A DNA stretch of 64,000 bases from Pseudoselenomonas ruminantium (GTDB lineage Bacteria > Bacillota > Negativicutes > Selenomonadales > Selenomonadaceae). Below the pieces are notes generated by a model. It ran no database searches. It was given only the letters and a program-made list of their open reading frames with translations, and had not been told where the DNA came from. Below are positions 1 to 7,768 of the stretch, piece after piece. Numbering within the stretch: position 1 is the stretch's first letter; each line of letters opens with the position of its first letter. Location of the stretch: positions 1-64,000 of the forward strand of contig NZ_FNJQ01000003.1 of NCBI RefSeq assembly GCF_900104055.1. Direction: 5' to 3'. A program made the position numbers and the translations under genes.

Positions 1-239
1 AAAAACAGGGCATGACACAAAGTATGTCCCGTGTAGCCCACTGCATTGACAATGGGCCTATGGAAGGATTTTGGGGTATTCTCAAGCGTGAAATGTACTA
101 TGGCAGGCGTTTTACCAGCAAAAGTAGCCTCATGAATTCAATTAAAGCCTACATCCATTATTACAACAACAGGCGTGTGCAACGTAATCTCGGAATCCTA
201 ACGCCGATAGAGAAACACAGCTTGTATTTAGCCGCATAA
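1..239 (+). CDS. IS3-family transposase OrfB, C-terminal end (cut by window edge)
   Basis: The reading frame is already open at base 3 and ends with TAA at 237-239. The visible part is the last stretch of an rve-type integrase core: it includes the segment CIDNGPMEGFWGILKRE, in which E is the third residue of the DDE triad, followed by the typical IS3/IS150 ending with YIHYYNNRRVQ and a proline shortly before the stop. The first two catalytic Asp residues lie upstream of the window. It differs clearly from the IS3 transposase at 60080-60772, so it is a separate element. Whether the element is intact cannot be judged. Confidence 0.85.
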   Translation, partial: KQGMTQSMSRVAHCIDNGPMEGFWGILKREMYYGRRFTSKSSLMNSIKAYIHYYNNRRVQRNLGILTPIEKHSLYLAA

Positions 240-242
240 AAA

Positions 243-290
243 GACCGGCAGACGAATCTGCCGGCCAAAGAAATTTTATATTTTTTTATT
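243..290 (+). terminator. Terminator after the IS3 transposase
   Basis: Perfect 8-bp stem CCGGCAGA (245-252) / TCTGCCGG (257-264) with a CGAA tetraloop, four bases after the transposase stop, followed after a short gap by a T-rich run (about 273-290). Confidence 0.6.
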
Positions 291-370
291 GTCCTCTTGA
301 CGGGTAGCAGTTCATTTTTTGACCGGTCAGCACTGCTTTTTTTGGTGCATGGTTTCTGTAAATAAAAAAT

Positions 371-411
371 ACTAAAATTATAATTGACAAAATTGAATTT
401 TAGTATATAAT
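371..411 (+). promoter_or_regulatory. Promoter with flanking inverted repeat, thiol-peroxidase operon
   Basis: TTGACA (384-389), 16-bp spacer and TATAAT (406-411) make a near-perfect sigma-A promoter. A perfect 9-bp inverted repeat ACTAAAATT (371-379) / AATTTTAGT (396-404) brackets the -35 box, so a dimeric repressor bound there would block RNA polymerase. The regulator is unknown. The left arm partly resembles a PerR box but the right arm does not. Confidence 0.7.
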
Positions 412-456
412 AAAACCATAAGCAAAACAGAGCAAGGTGTTGAAGGAGTTGATGAT

Positions 457-1404
457 ATGGAAAAAAAGCATATCCACAAGGATATTGTCATTATTGGTGC
501 CGGCATGGCGGGGCTGACCGCAGCGCTCTATGCAGGCCGCATGAACCTTGATGTACTGGTGCTGGAAAACGGCATTATCGGCGGTCAGATTGCCAATGCC
601 ATCGGCATTGAGAATTATCCGGGCTTTGCCAAGGTTTCCGGCAAGGAGCTGATCGGCACATTGCAGCAACAGGCGGAGAGCTTTGGCGCGGTCATTGACG
701 AATTTGACTCCATTGTGAAGGTATCCCTCAAGGAAAATCCCAAACTGGTGGAGACCGAGGAATACATCTACGAAGCCGATGCGCTGATTATCACTTCGGG
801 CATGAACCGCCGCAAGCTGCCTCTGCCGGAGGAGAGCAAATATGCGGGCAAAGGCGTGCATTACTGTGAGCTTTGTGATGGCCATATGTATCAGGACAAG
901 GTCATCGCGGTCATGGGCGGCGGCAATGCGGCGGTGGATGCGGCGAACTTCCTCTCGAAGTATGCCAAGAAGCTCTATCTCATCCATCGCTCGGAAATAC
1001 GGGCGGATGAAGTTTCCTGGAAGCGCCTGCAGGATAATCCCAAGGCGGAGGTCTTCCTACAGACAGAAGTCAAAAGCCTTCATGGTGAAGGACGGCTGGA
1101 GTCCATCGAGGTATTGGACAAGGCAGCGGGGGAGACTCGCCAGCTGCCGGTGGACGGCATCTTCGTCAATATCGGCGTGGTGCCCAATACAGAGCTTTTT
1201 GCGGAGGAACTGCCCCTGGCTCCCAGCGGCCGCATTGCGGCAGGTGAGGATTGCCGCACGTCCATTCCCGGTGTGTTTGCCGCCGGTGATGTGCGGGAAA
1301 AGGAAATACGTCAGCTGACCACGGCCGCTGCGGATGGTACGACGGCAGCCCTGCTGGCTGAGAAATATCTGGTGAAATTGAAAGAGGGTAATGTAGTATG
1401 GTAA
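457..1404 (+). CDS. trxB: Thioredoxin-reductase-like FAD/NAD(P)H disulfide oxidoreductase
   Basis: 315 aa, the usual length for low-Mr thioredoxin reductases. The FAD-binding GAGMAG motif is at residues 14-19, the redox centre CELC at 137-140 followed by DG, the second dinucleotide fold with GGGNAAVD near 155, and the C-terminal FAD motif GVFAAGDV. The HRSEIR stretch corresponds to the NADPH-phosphate region. The active site is CELC where classical TrxR has CATC, and no thioredoxin gene follows. A glutaredoxin-like protein overlaps the 3' end by 7 bp and a GPx comes next. I infer that it passes NAD(P)H electrons to that small protein and so to peroxide reduction. A GGAG ribosome-binding site precedes ATG 457. 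Cytosolic. Confidence 0.85.
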   Translation: MEKKHIHKDIVIIGAGMAGLTAALYAGRMNLDVLVLENGIIGGQIANAIGIENYPGFAKVSGKELIGTLQQQAESFGAVIDEFDSIVKVSLKENPKLVETEEYIYEADALIITSGMNRRKLPLPEESKYAGKGVHYCELCDGHMYQDKVIAVMGGGNAAVDAANFLSKYAKKLYLIHRSEIRADEVSWKRLQDNPKAEVFLQTEVKSLHGEGRLESIEVLDKAAGETRQLPVDGIFVNIGVVPNTELFAEELPLAPSGRIAAGEDCRTSIPGVFAAGDVREKEIRQLTTAAADGTTAALLAEKYLVKLKEGNVVW

Positions 1405-1628
1405 AGGTATATTCAATCAATGATTGTCCCTGGTGTGACAAGGTCAAAAAGTACTTGAAGAGCAAAAACGTGGAATTTGAGGAACACAATATCGAGATGA
1501 ATGATGCAGACCGCGATGCCTGCTATGCTCTCACGGGGGATCTGGTGGTTCCCATCACCACGGCCAATGATAAGGATTATGTGCTCAGCTTTGACAAAGC
1601 CAAGCTGGATGAGCTGCTGGGACTTTAA
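1398..1628 (+). CDS. Glutaredoxin-like small redox protein
   Basis: 76 aa, a single thioredoxin-fold domain with CPWC at residues 10-13 near the N terminus, a cis-proline segment VVPIT around residue 52, and a C-terminal helix. The size and the motif fit the NrdH/glutaredoxin-like group usually reduced by thioredoxin reductase rather than glutathione. Its start overlaps the end of the reductase gene (ATG at 1398), suggesting translational coupling, and the GPx gene follows 24 bp later. Inferred role: electron carrier between the reductase and the peroxidase. Confidence 0.8.
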   Translation: MVKVYSINDCPWCDKVKKYLKSKNVEFEEHNIEMNDADRDACYALTGDLVVPITTANDKDYVLSFDKAKLDELLGL

Positions 1629-1652
1629 GCGATAGACGAGGAGGAAAATAAA

Positions 1653-2201
1653 ATGGGGATCTATGATTTTCCGGTAAGAACGAATAAAGGTGAGGAAAAA
1701 TCCCTGGCGGATTATAAGGGCAAGGTGCTGATCATCGTCAACACGGCCTCCAAGTGCGGCTTTACTCCGCAGTTCAAGGAATTGCAGGACCTCTATATGA
1801 AGTACAAGGGGCAGGGGCTGGAAATTCTGGGCTTCCCCTGCAACCAGTTTGCCGGTCAGGAGCCAGGTTCCAACCGTGAAGTGCAGGAATTCTGCCGCCT
1901 GAATTATGGCGTGACCTTCCAGATCTTTGAGAAAGGCGATGTGCGCGGCGAAACGGCCCAGCCTTTGTTCAAGTATCTGGTAGAGCAGCAGGGCTTCAAG
2001 GGCTTTGATAAGGACCATCCCATTGCGGCCAAATTGGAAGAAGCTTTGCAGCAGAATTTCCCCGAGTATCTGGAAGGGGATTCCATCAAGTGGAACTTCA
2101 CCAAGTTCCTGGTAGACCGGGCAGGAAACGTCGTGGCCCGCTTTGAGCCCACGGCCTCTCCAGCAAAGATGGCAGCGGATATCGAAAAACTGTTGGCATG
2201 A
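1653..2201 (+). CDS. gpx: Cysteine-type glutathione peroxidase family protein
   Basis: 182 aa. The peroxidatic residue is Cys35 in the [11 protein letters not shown] motif, where the selenoenzymes have Sec. Gln65 (FPCNQF), Trp147 and Asn148 (WNFTKF) complete the catalytic tetrad. Cys81 sits in the helix where thioredoxin-dependent GPx proteins carry the resolving cysteine. The family with this arrangement normally reduces hydroperoxides with thioredoxin-like donors rather than glutathione, which fits the two preceding redox genes. AGGAGG precedes ATG 1653. Last gene of the operon, with a strong terminator 20 bp after the stop. Confidence 0.9.
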   Translation: MGIYDFPVRTNKGEEKSLADYKGKVLIIVNTASKCGFTPQFKELQDLYMKYKGQGLEILGFPCNQFAGQEPGSNREVQEFCRLNYGVTFQIFEKGDVRGETAQPLFKYLVEQQGFKGFDKDHPIAAKLEEALQQNFPEYLEGDSIKWNFTKFLVDRAGNVVARFEPTASPAKMAADIEKLLA

Positions 2202-2220
2202 AGGATTAGACGGAAAAAGA

Positions 2221-2266
2221 AATCCGGGACGGTAAGCTGTATGAGGCTGCCGTCCCGGATTTTTTT
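2221..2266 (+). terminator. Strong rho-independent terminator after gpx
   Basis: Perfect 12-bp stem AATCCGGGACGG (2221-2232) / CCGTCCCGGATT (2250-2261), then a run of T. Positions 2225-2262 match 10145-10182, inside the LysR gene at 10037-10906, at 35 of 38 bases (see findings). Confidence 0.9.
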
Positions 2267-2293
2267 GCAGACATAAAAATACCTTGACGTCAG

Positions 2294-2339
2294 TTGACAA
2301 AAAGGAAAAAATCCTTATAATAAATAGTTAGCAAGCTAA
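2294..2339 (+). promoter_or_regulatory. Promoter and MarR-type operator
   Basis: TTGACA (2294-2299), 16-bp spacer, TATAAT (2316-2321). Immediately downstream lies the perfect inverted repeat TTAGCAAGCTAA (2328-2339), well placed for autorepression by the MarR protein encoded next. A related half-site pair recurs before the HlyD gene. Confidence 0.7.
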
Positions 2340-2360
2340 TTATTATTGGTGAGGAAGATC

Positions 2361-2846
2361 ATGAAGCGAGAAATGGTGCCTACTTTTGAGGAATTGGAGC
2401 GGCATAAGAAAATGGTGCCGGAGATCAATCCGGCGGCGGTCATTGCCATGTTGGGCATTAAGATGGCCAGTGAGGAGATTCAGCAGTCCATACTGGATGT
2501 GCTGCAGAAGGATTATCAGTTGTCGGAAGGGAAATTCTGCACATTGGTGGTGCTCCATCAGCATGTGGAACAGGGAATTGCCCCTTCGGAGCTGGCGGCC
2601 AAAGTCGGTGTAACCCGGGCCACCATCAGCAATATGTTGCGGCGCATGGAGCGTGACGGGCTGGTGGATATCCGCCCCGCGGAGCAGGATGGCCGGGGCA
2701 AGGTGGTAAGCCTGACGAAAGCAGGCCGCGACTTTATGGAGGAGATCCTGCCGCCACATTATCTGCGCGTCAGCAAGCTGATGGAAAAGCTGAGCGAGGC
2801 AGAGCAGAAAGAACTCATTATGCTTTTGGAAAAATTGAGTGCCTGA
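2361..2846 (+). CDS. MarR-family transcriptional regulator
   Basis: 161 aa from ATG 2361, chosen because GAGGAAG lies at good spacing; an in-frame TTG at 2346 has none. The centre carries a winged helix: the recognition helix with VTRATISNMLRRMERDGLV and the wing ending in KVVSLTKAG. The first 60 residues and the C terminus are helical, for dimerisation. It probably represses itself and the HlyD/permease/Usp genes 56 bp downstream, because TTAG...CTAA inverted repeats occur both in its own promoter and just before the HlyD start. The ligand is unknown; MarR proteins of this kind usually sense phenolics, oxidants or drugs. Confidence 0.85.
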   Translation: MKREMVPTFEELERHKKMVPEINPAAVIAMLGIKMASEEIQQSILDVLQKDYQLSEGKFCTLVVLHQHVEQGIAPSELAAKVGVTRATISNMLRRMERDGLVDIRPAEQDGRGKVVSLTKAGRDFMEEILPPHYLRVSKLMEKLSEAEQKELIMLLEKLSA

Positions 2847-2890
2847 GGCACTTGATTTTTGTCCATATAGTTAGCTAGTAAACTAATTAA
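2842..2890 (+). promoter_or_regulatory. Small hairpin and second MarR-type operator before the HlyD gene
   Basis: A 6-bp stem AGTGCC/GGCACT overlaps the marR stop and is followed by a short T run, possibly a weak attenuator. Then TTAGCTAGTAAACTAA (2871-2886, TTAG-N8-CTAA) resembles the repeat in the marR promoter and lies against the ribosome-binding site AAGGAG. Confidence 0.45.
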
Positions 2891-2902
2891 GGAGATCAGA
2901 GA

Positions 2903-4006
2903 ATGAACACAAAAGAAAAAGCCAAGCGTACCGGTATAATATTCATCGCCCTGCTGATTATCGGCGGGCTGGTCCTGATGTACACGGGCAACGATGCCCT
3001 GGTGCTGGCCACGGAGAAGAAGGAAGGCATCCTCACGGCCGAACAGGTCAAGATGTCCTTTGATTCGGTCAGCGGACGGCTGGTGAAAGAGGCAGTCAAG
3101 GAAGGGGATTTCGTCAAGAAGGGCGATGTGATCATGGAGCTGGACTCCACGGACACAGACCTTTCCATTGCCAAGCTCAAGACGCAGATTGCCCAGATGG
3201 AAGCCCAGATTGCCTCCACGAGCGGCACGCAGGGGATCAACTATCTCAAAGCCGATACGGATGAGAGCCAGAATTATCGCGGCATCGACCAGCAGCAGGC
3301 TGCGATACAGTCCGCCAACGTTACGCTGAAGAACGCTCAGCTTGACTATAACCGCAAGGTTTCTTTGGTACAGGCTGGAGCCATTGCCCAGTCCCAGCTC
3401 GATGATGCGGAAATGACACTCAATGTGGCGCGGGCCAATCTGGAACAGCAGAAGCAATTATTGAATAAACTGACTGCCGTCACCAATGGCAGCGGCACGG
3501 ACTCCATTGCCCAGGCCCGGATGGCCGCCGCCAATATGGCCAATATGGCCAATGATGTGGAAGCCCTGCGCCAGCAGAAAGCTGCTTTGGAAGTGCAGCT
3601 CAAGGAACTGGAAGTCGCCAAAGAGCGTCTGACTTTGCGCGCCCCCGAGGATGGCAAGATCTTGAAGGTGCTGGCCAAGGAAGGGGAGATGATTTCTCCT
3701 TCTACACCCGTGGTGCTGCTCGAGAGCAACCGCAGCTATTACGATATCTATGTCAGCGAAAAGCAGGCGGCCCAGCTGGCCGAAGGCAAGGCAATTACAG
3801 GGACTACGGTAGCCGGGGATCGGGAAGTTACCGGTACGGTACATCTGCTGACGCAGGCGCCGGGCTTTGCTGATTTGAAGAACTCCCGGGAAAAGGGGCA
3901 GTCGGACCTGTCGGCCTTCCAGGTGCGCATTTACATCGATAAGCAGGATGGAATCATCCCGGGCATGACGATTGAGGTGAAAGACAGTGAATTCGCTAAG
4001 AGATGA
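2903..4006 (+). CDS. HlyD-family periplasmic adaptor (membrane fusion protein)
   Basis: 367 aa. One N-terminal membrane anchor (about residues 10-30), then a lipoyl/barrel-sandwich half motif (DSVSGRLVKEAVKEGD, KKGDVIMELD), a long alpha-hairpin coiled coil (about residues 85-240, rich in Gln/Ala/Leu with QAQLDDAEMTL-like heptads), the second lipoyl half (LRAPEDGKIL) and a beta-barrel domain. These adaptors link an inner-membrane exporter to an outer-membrane channel, which fits a diderm. The next gene overlaps by 20 bp and encodes an ABC-2 type permease. No ATPase or TolC-like gene is in the operon. Confidence 0.85.
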   Translation: MNTKEKAKRTGIIFIALLIIGGLVLMYTGNDALVLATEKKEGILTAEQVKMSFDSVSGRLVKEAVKEGDFVKKGDVIMELDSTDTDLSIAKLKTQIAQMEAQIASTSGTQGINYLKADTDESQNYRGIDQQQAAIQSANVTLKNAQLDYNRKVSLVQAGAIAQSQLDDAEMTLNVARANLEQQKQLLNKLTAVTNGSGTDSIAQARMAAANMANMANDVEALRQQKAALEVQLKELEVAKERLTLRAPEDGKILKVLAKEGEMISPSTPVVLLESNRSYYDIYVSEKQAAQLAEGKAITGTTVAGDREVTGTVHLLTQAPGFADLKNSREKGQSDLSAFQVRIYIDKQDGIIPGMTIEVKDSEFAKR

Positions 4007-5171
4007 GTTAAATTTCCTGTTTTCCGGTCAGGGGATGCCCTATGAAAAAGTCTGTCTTATGGTGGCCATGGTCATCACGGTCATCATGTCCGTGATCCTC
4101 AGTGGCAATATTGCCAAGGATGCTAAAGTCGCTGTTATCGATCTGGATAACTCGGCTTATTCGCGCGAATTGATCAACCATATCGAGGCCTCTGAATTCA
4201 TGAAGGTCACAGCGGTGCTCAACACGCCACAGGATCCGAAAGATTTGTTCTATCAGGACAGGGCGTCGGCGGTCGTGTATTTCCCGCAGGGACTGGAAAA
4301 AGCCCGTTATACGGGCGTGGCGGCCAATATCGGTGTATTCTACGATAACACCAGCTCTGCCGCAACCAGCAATATCAAGGAGGCCCTCAATGAAATCGTG
4401 GGGCTCGATAATGCTGCGGCAAACGGCGATGTGGGCAGCAGCAATGACAGCCTGCAGGGCCAGCTCAGTCTGGCGGCACGTAACCTCTTCAATCCGCAGG
4501 ATTCCAAGGACAATGGGGAAACGTTGGGCTTCCTGTTGTTCTTTGGGGCGATGTTCTTCACCTTTGCCACCATCGGCATGATTCCCCGGCTGCGGCTGAG
4601 CCATCAGCTCGATGAAGTGCTGCTCAATGGTACGCCCTGGGATTTACTCGTCCGTCTTCTGCCTTATGGATTCTGTCTGCTGGTATCCTGGGTGGTCGGG
4701 TTGGCAGTCCTGCGCGTCTGGGGTGACCTGACGTTTTCGGGAAGCCTTTTGACCTTTATCTTCGTGCAGCTCTTTATGATTCCCACCATCGGAGCGCTGT
4801 CCCTGTTCTTTGGCTGGACGGCGGCCAATCCCGGCATTGCTTCGAGCCGCATGATCCTCTTCATCCCCGGAGGCTTTATCCTAGGCGGCATGACGGCGCC
4901 CACAACCTTCTTTGCGGACTGGGTGGTAAAGCTCAGTCATGTGTTCCCGCTGACCTGGGAATTCCATTTCCAGCGGGATATTATCGCCCGGGGCGCGGGT
5001 TTTGGAGATATCGCCCAGACCTTTGGTGCCTTCCTGATTTATATGGGCATCGTGGGCATCCTGTTCTGCCTGCGGTTCAATGCTTCCCGCAAGGAACTGT
5101 TGGCTAAGCAGGCAGATGAGGCGCGCCAGCATAAACAGATGGACAGACTCGCCAAAGAGTTGGCAGAATAG
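3987..5171 (+). CDS. ABC-2 type transporter permease
   Basis: 394 aa. One N-terminal membrane helix (about 20-42), a large extracytoplasmic domain of some 130 residues, then a cluster of five C-terminal membrane helices (about 180-370), ending in a charged basic/acidic tail. This is the layout of YhgE/YbhS-type ABC-2 permeases. It starts inside the HlyD gene, a sign of tight coupling. An ATP-binding subunit would be expected but none is encoded nearby, so the pair either borrows an ATPase or works without one. The substrate is unknown; MarR control suggests toxic small molecules. Confidence 0.8.
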   Translation: MNSLRDELNFLFSGQGMPYEKVCLMVAMVITVIMSVILSGNIAKDAKVAVIDLDNSAYSRELINHIEASEFMKVTAVLNTPQDPKDLFYQDRASAVVYFPQGLEKARYTGVAANIGVFYDNTSSAATSNIKEALNEIVGLDNAAANGDVGSSNDSLQGQLSLAARNLFNPQDSKDNGETLGFLLFFGAMFFTFATIGMIPRLRLSHQLDEVLLNGTPWDLLVRLLPYGFCLLVSWVVGLAVLRVWGDLTFSGSLLTFIFVQLFMIPTIGALSLFFGWTAANPGIASSRMILFIPGGFILGGMTAPTTFFADWVVKLSHVFPLTWEFHFQRDIIARGAGFGDIAQTFGAFLIYMGIVGILFCLRFNASRKELLAKQADEARQHKQMDRLAKELAE

Positions 5172-5182
5172 GGGATGGTGTT

Positions 5183-5737
5183 GTGGAGAAATTCGAAGTG
5201 ACCGGTCAGATGGATACGGACACGCTGATTGAGGAGATCAAAAAGCGCCCGCAGCAGGCGATAAAGTGTGACCGTATCCTGCTGCCTACGGACGGTTCCG
5301 GTCAGGCGTTCAAGGCGGTAAAGGAAGCCGTTCAGCTGGCGGCCGTGACCAATGCAGAAATCACGCTGCTGATGGTGGTGGACTACAATCAGAACGTGGC
5401 GGCCTTTGAGCAGGTCAGCCTCAGCGGCTATGTGCCGGCAGAACTGAAAATCGCCGCCTATAAGTTTTTGGCAGACCTCATGCATGTGATTCCCAGTGAA
5501 ATCCACGCCCATACCCGAGTGGAGGTCGGCAGCCCCGGCGAAGTCATCCTGAATGTGGCCGAGGAAGAGGAAAGTGATATGATCGTCATGGGCACGCACG
5601 GCTTTGGCACCTTCCGCACGCTGCTGATGGGCAGTGTCTCCAGCTTCGTCACCCAGCATGCGGCTTGCCCCGTGCTGCTGTGCAAGGGTATGCCGGATGA
5701 TTGGGATGACGAGGAACATTATATAGCGGACAAGTAA
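5183..5737 (+). CDS. Universal stress protein (UspA family)
   Basis: 184 aa starting at GTG 5183, after an AGGGGATGG ribosome-binding region. The core domain begins near residue 30 (CDRILLPTDGSGQA) and carries the ATP-binding signature G-2X-G-9X-G-(S/T) as GTHGFGTFRTLLMGSVSS. About 28 extra residues precede the domain. It follows the ABC-2 permease by 11 bp and so belongs to the MarR-controlled operon. Predicted cytosolic nucleotide-binding stress protein; the partner is unknown. Confidence 0.85.
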   Translation: MEKFEVTGQMDTDTLIEEIKKRPQQAIKCDRILLPTDGSGQAFKAVKEAVQLAAVTNAEITLLMVVDYNQNVAAFEQVSLSGYVPAELKIAAYKFLADLMHVIPSEIHAHTRVEVGSPGEVILNVAEEEESDMIVMGTHGFGTFRTLLMGSVSSFVTQHAACPVLLCKGMPDDWDDEEHYIADK

Positions 5738-5739
5738 CA

Positions 5740-5908
5740 GCGCTGGTCAACACTGTTGGCAGACGTAAAAAAGACCAGACACCACGCACAGAACTGGAAA
5801 TGGCCCAGATTGAAATCGAAACTGAGAAACCAACTGTATATGGATGAGAAGGAGCGTGACCTGCTAAAAAGCTTCGGATATTATTTCGATATTCTTGTAT
5901 GCGCATAG
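5740..5908 (+). pseudogene. Decayed IS3-family OrfA remnant
   Basis: Two adjoining frames give GRRKKDQTPRTELEMAQIEIE and then KLRNQLYMDEKERDLLKS; joined across a frameshift near 5818 they resemble the C-terminal coiled coil of IS3 OrfA proteins (basic stretch, then a leucine-rich ERDLLKS ending). There is no start and no intact frame. The last 45 bases are shared with the antisense IS200 remnant. Confidence 0.45.
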
Positions 5909-6034
5909 CTTTGTTATTACTTCTTTTAGGTCACTCCGTATTTTCCCATATAACATCTTGCGTCGATACTTTGGGATAAACATTATGTGATACTGGCACT
6001 TCCACTTTGCCTGTGCTAAACTTAAACTGTCCAT
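5864..6034 (-). pseudogene. IS200/IS605 TnpA remnant (N-terminal part)
   Basis: 56 codons starting at ATG 6034 and reading MDSLSLAQAKWKCQYHIMFI, followed by PKYRRKMLYGKI. This is the unmistakable N terminus of Y1 (IS200) transposases. It stops at 5864, before the HUH motif and the catalytic Tyr, so it is inactive. Upstream it has the GGGGG ribosome-binding region typical of these elements. Confidence 0.8.
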
Positions 6035-6041
6035 TTAGGCA

Positions 6042-6094
6042 CCCCCATGTTAATGATTTGGCTTGCGATACCATAATCATTCTATCATGGGGGG
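6042..6094. repeat. Imperfect palindrome at the IS200 remnant end
   Basis: CCCCCATG (6042-6049) pairs with CATGGGGG (6086-6093), and AATGATT (52-58) with AATCATT (75-81), giving a long hairpin at the 5' side of the tnpA remnant. Subterminal hairpins recognised as single strands are characteristic of IS200/IS605 elements, so this is probably the element's left end. Confidence 0.6.
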
Positions 6095-6097
6095 TAA

Positions 6098-6574
6098 ATG
6101 TTTGCCGAAGAATTTGTCCATATGACGCTGCCGACAGAGTCGCCCATCTGGAAACTTTTGGGCTTGATGGTGGTGGTGTATGTCCATCGGACGGAGTTTA
6201 CGCAGCAAATCATCAAGCCGCTGACCATTGCGCTGTCCATGTATCTGTCAGCGGAATACAAGCGGCAGAGCCGGCAGACTTATTAAAGCAAACCCGTGTG
6301 GACTATGCACAACTTTTCATGGGGCCGCCACGTCCTTTGGCTGCTCCGTGGGAAACGGTCTACGTGCTGGACTGGTATCTGGCATTTGTCGAAGCGGTAA
6401 CAGAGAAAACTGCACATAGCTTCTATGGTTATCTGGTACAGATTATCGCTGGCTGTCTGCAGTGGAGCGCAAAAAATATAATAATGGACGTTTAGTCAAT
6501 TAAAACAGCAGTTTGACGGGGCAATGACCGGTCAAACTCTTGGACGTTACCTTGTTGAGCTGCTTTTCCATTAA
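6098..6574 (+). pseudogene. TorD-like molybdoenzyme chaperone remnant, internally deleted
   Basis: From about 6274 one frame reads LLKQTRVDYAQLFMGPPRPL followed by AAPWETVY, the hallmark of TorD/DmsD chaperones that guard molybdopterin enzymes before Tat export. It then runs straight into LDWYLAFVEAVTEKTAHSFY and GYLVQIIAGCL, which resembles the C-terminal helices of the family, so the middle (about 80 residues) appears to be lost. The 5' part is in other frames. A further remnant ending FSQLKQQFDGAMTGQTL...LLFH stops at 6574. No molybdoenzyme gene is nearby. Confidence 0.55.
6510..6538 (-). terminator. Weak terminator-like hairpin after the lipoprotein gene
   Basis: AGTTTGAC (6510-6517) / GTCAAACT (6531-6538), an 8-bp perfect stem. 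On the minus strand it is followed by GCTGTTTTAATTG. It lies 60 bp after the stop of the minus-strand gene at 6599. Confidence 0.35.
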
Positions 6575-6598
6575 CCTTCCAGGCGTCCACATCAACCT

Positions 6599-7597
6599 TC
6601 ACTTTATCCGCATGGTCAGCGCGCGTCTTAATTCCGCAAAAACTTCCTCATACTCAGGAGGCAGCTCCTGATTGCTGTCCAGGCAGATGTTGCCTCCGCC
6701 GCTGTAATTGAAGACGATGGAAATGAAATCCTGGTCATCCACGTCATCGTCCCGGCTGGGTAAATCCTTCCATTTCCAGAGCTGGTATTTGGCGGCAATC
6801 TCTTCGAGGGCTTCCAGTTTCTCGCGGGGTACGTAGATGGTTTTGGTGGTCTGTTCACTGTCAGGCTGGCCGGCATTTTGGGTGGGACGGGTTTCTTTGA
6901 AGATGGCTCGTTTGCTGTCCTGATAGGGTTCGGAATTCAGTTCCAGACAATAGACAAGGCCTTTGCTATTGCTCAGGGCATAGCTGCAGGAGCGCAGGGG
7001 CGGGATGAGACGATTTCCTGCGTCCAGCTTGGCCGTGAAAAATTCCAGAAAGACCGTCGTGCCGCACCAGCCGGGTGGCAGAGTTGAGGCGCCGCCTTCG
7101 GCGTAAACGGAAAGCGTTTCGTCTGTGTCGTAGTCCACATGGAAGCTGAGCGCTGTGCCTAGGGCGCTGTTTCGCAGGCTGCTGCCGTTGATGGCAGCAA
7201 GTTTATGCTTTTGGATGATGGCCTGCAGTTCATCAAGCGCACTTGCCGGCAGGTCTTTGGCAAAGCGGAGCGGTGTGACCGTGCCATAGCGGTCGCATAC
7301 GAGCAGGAAATGTGCCTGGGCTCCATGCCGTTCGGCACTCAGCGTGTATCTTCCAGCAGGGAAGGGAGGCTGTGAATCTTTGGGCTCGGACGCGGGCACG
7401 CCGATATTGCCATCTTCGGCAAAATGCAGGGAAAACTTTGTGATGGTGTTGGAATGGATGACTTTGGGGGCTTGCGGATTGGAACGATCTTCAAGCCCTC
7501 CGTCCATGGGCACTTCCGAATACGAGCCGCAGGCGCCAAAGCCCGGCAGACTAATGAGCATCATGCCGAGAAACAGGCATGCATGAGTTATTTTCAT
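6599..7597 (-). CDS. Putative secreted lipoprotein of unknown function
   Basis: 332 aa from ATG 7597, chosen because GGGAGGG sits 7 bases upstream; a longer frame to 7705 lacks such a site. The N terminus is a signal peptide of about 22 residues ending in the lipobox-like GFGAC, so the protein is likely lipid-anchored in the envelope. The mature part is a hydrophilic alpha/beta protein with two similar-looking halves, each containing a segment on a Leu/Ala helix with KLAAI or YQLWKW. I do not recognise a family. A deleted second copy lies at 9546-9732, so it belongs to a duplicated family in this genome. Confidence 0.7.
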   Translation of the reverse strand: MKITHACLFLGMMLISLPGFGACGSYSEVPMDGGLEDRSNPQAPKVIHSNTITKFSLHFAEDGNIGVPASEPKDSQPPFPAGRYTLSAERHGAQAHFLLVCDRYGTVTPLRFAKDLPASALDELQAIIQKHKLAAINGSSLRNSALGTALSFHVDYDTDETLSVYAEGGASTLPPGWCGTTVFLEFFTAKLDAGNRLIPPLRSCSYALSNSKGLVYCLELNSEPYQDSKRAIFKETRPTQNAGQPDSEQTTKTIYVPREKLEALEEIAAKYQLWKWKDLPSRDDDVDDQDFISIVFNYSGGGNICLDSNQELPPEYEEVFAELRRALTMRIK

Positions 7598-7768
7598 CCG
7601 ATATCCCTCCCATTGTAATTCGTGTTGTTTTCTTATGGTGAGATTCGCTAAGCAGCGGGAAAATCCTGTCTGGATTCTCAAAAGGATTTTCCGCACATAC
7701 AGCATGGGCCGAAAATAAAGGAAATCACAAAGAGGATAGCGAATAAATTACTTTGAGGTGATAGGATA

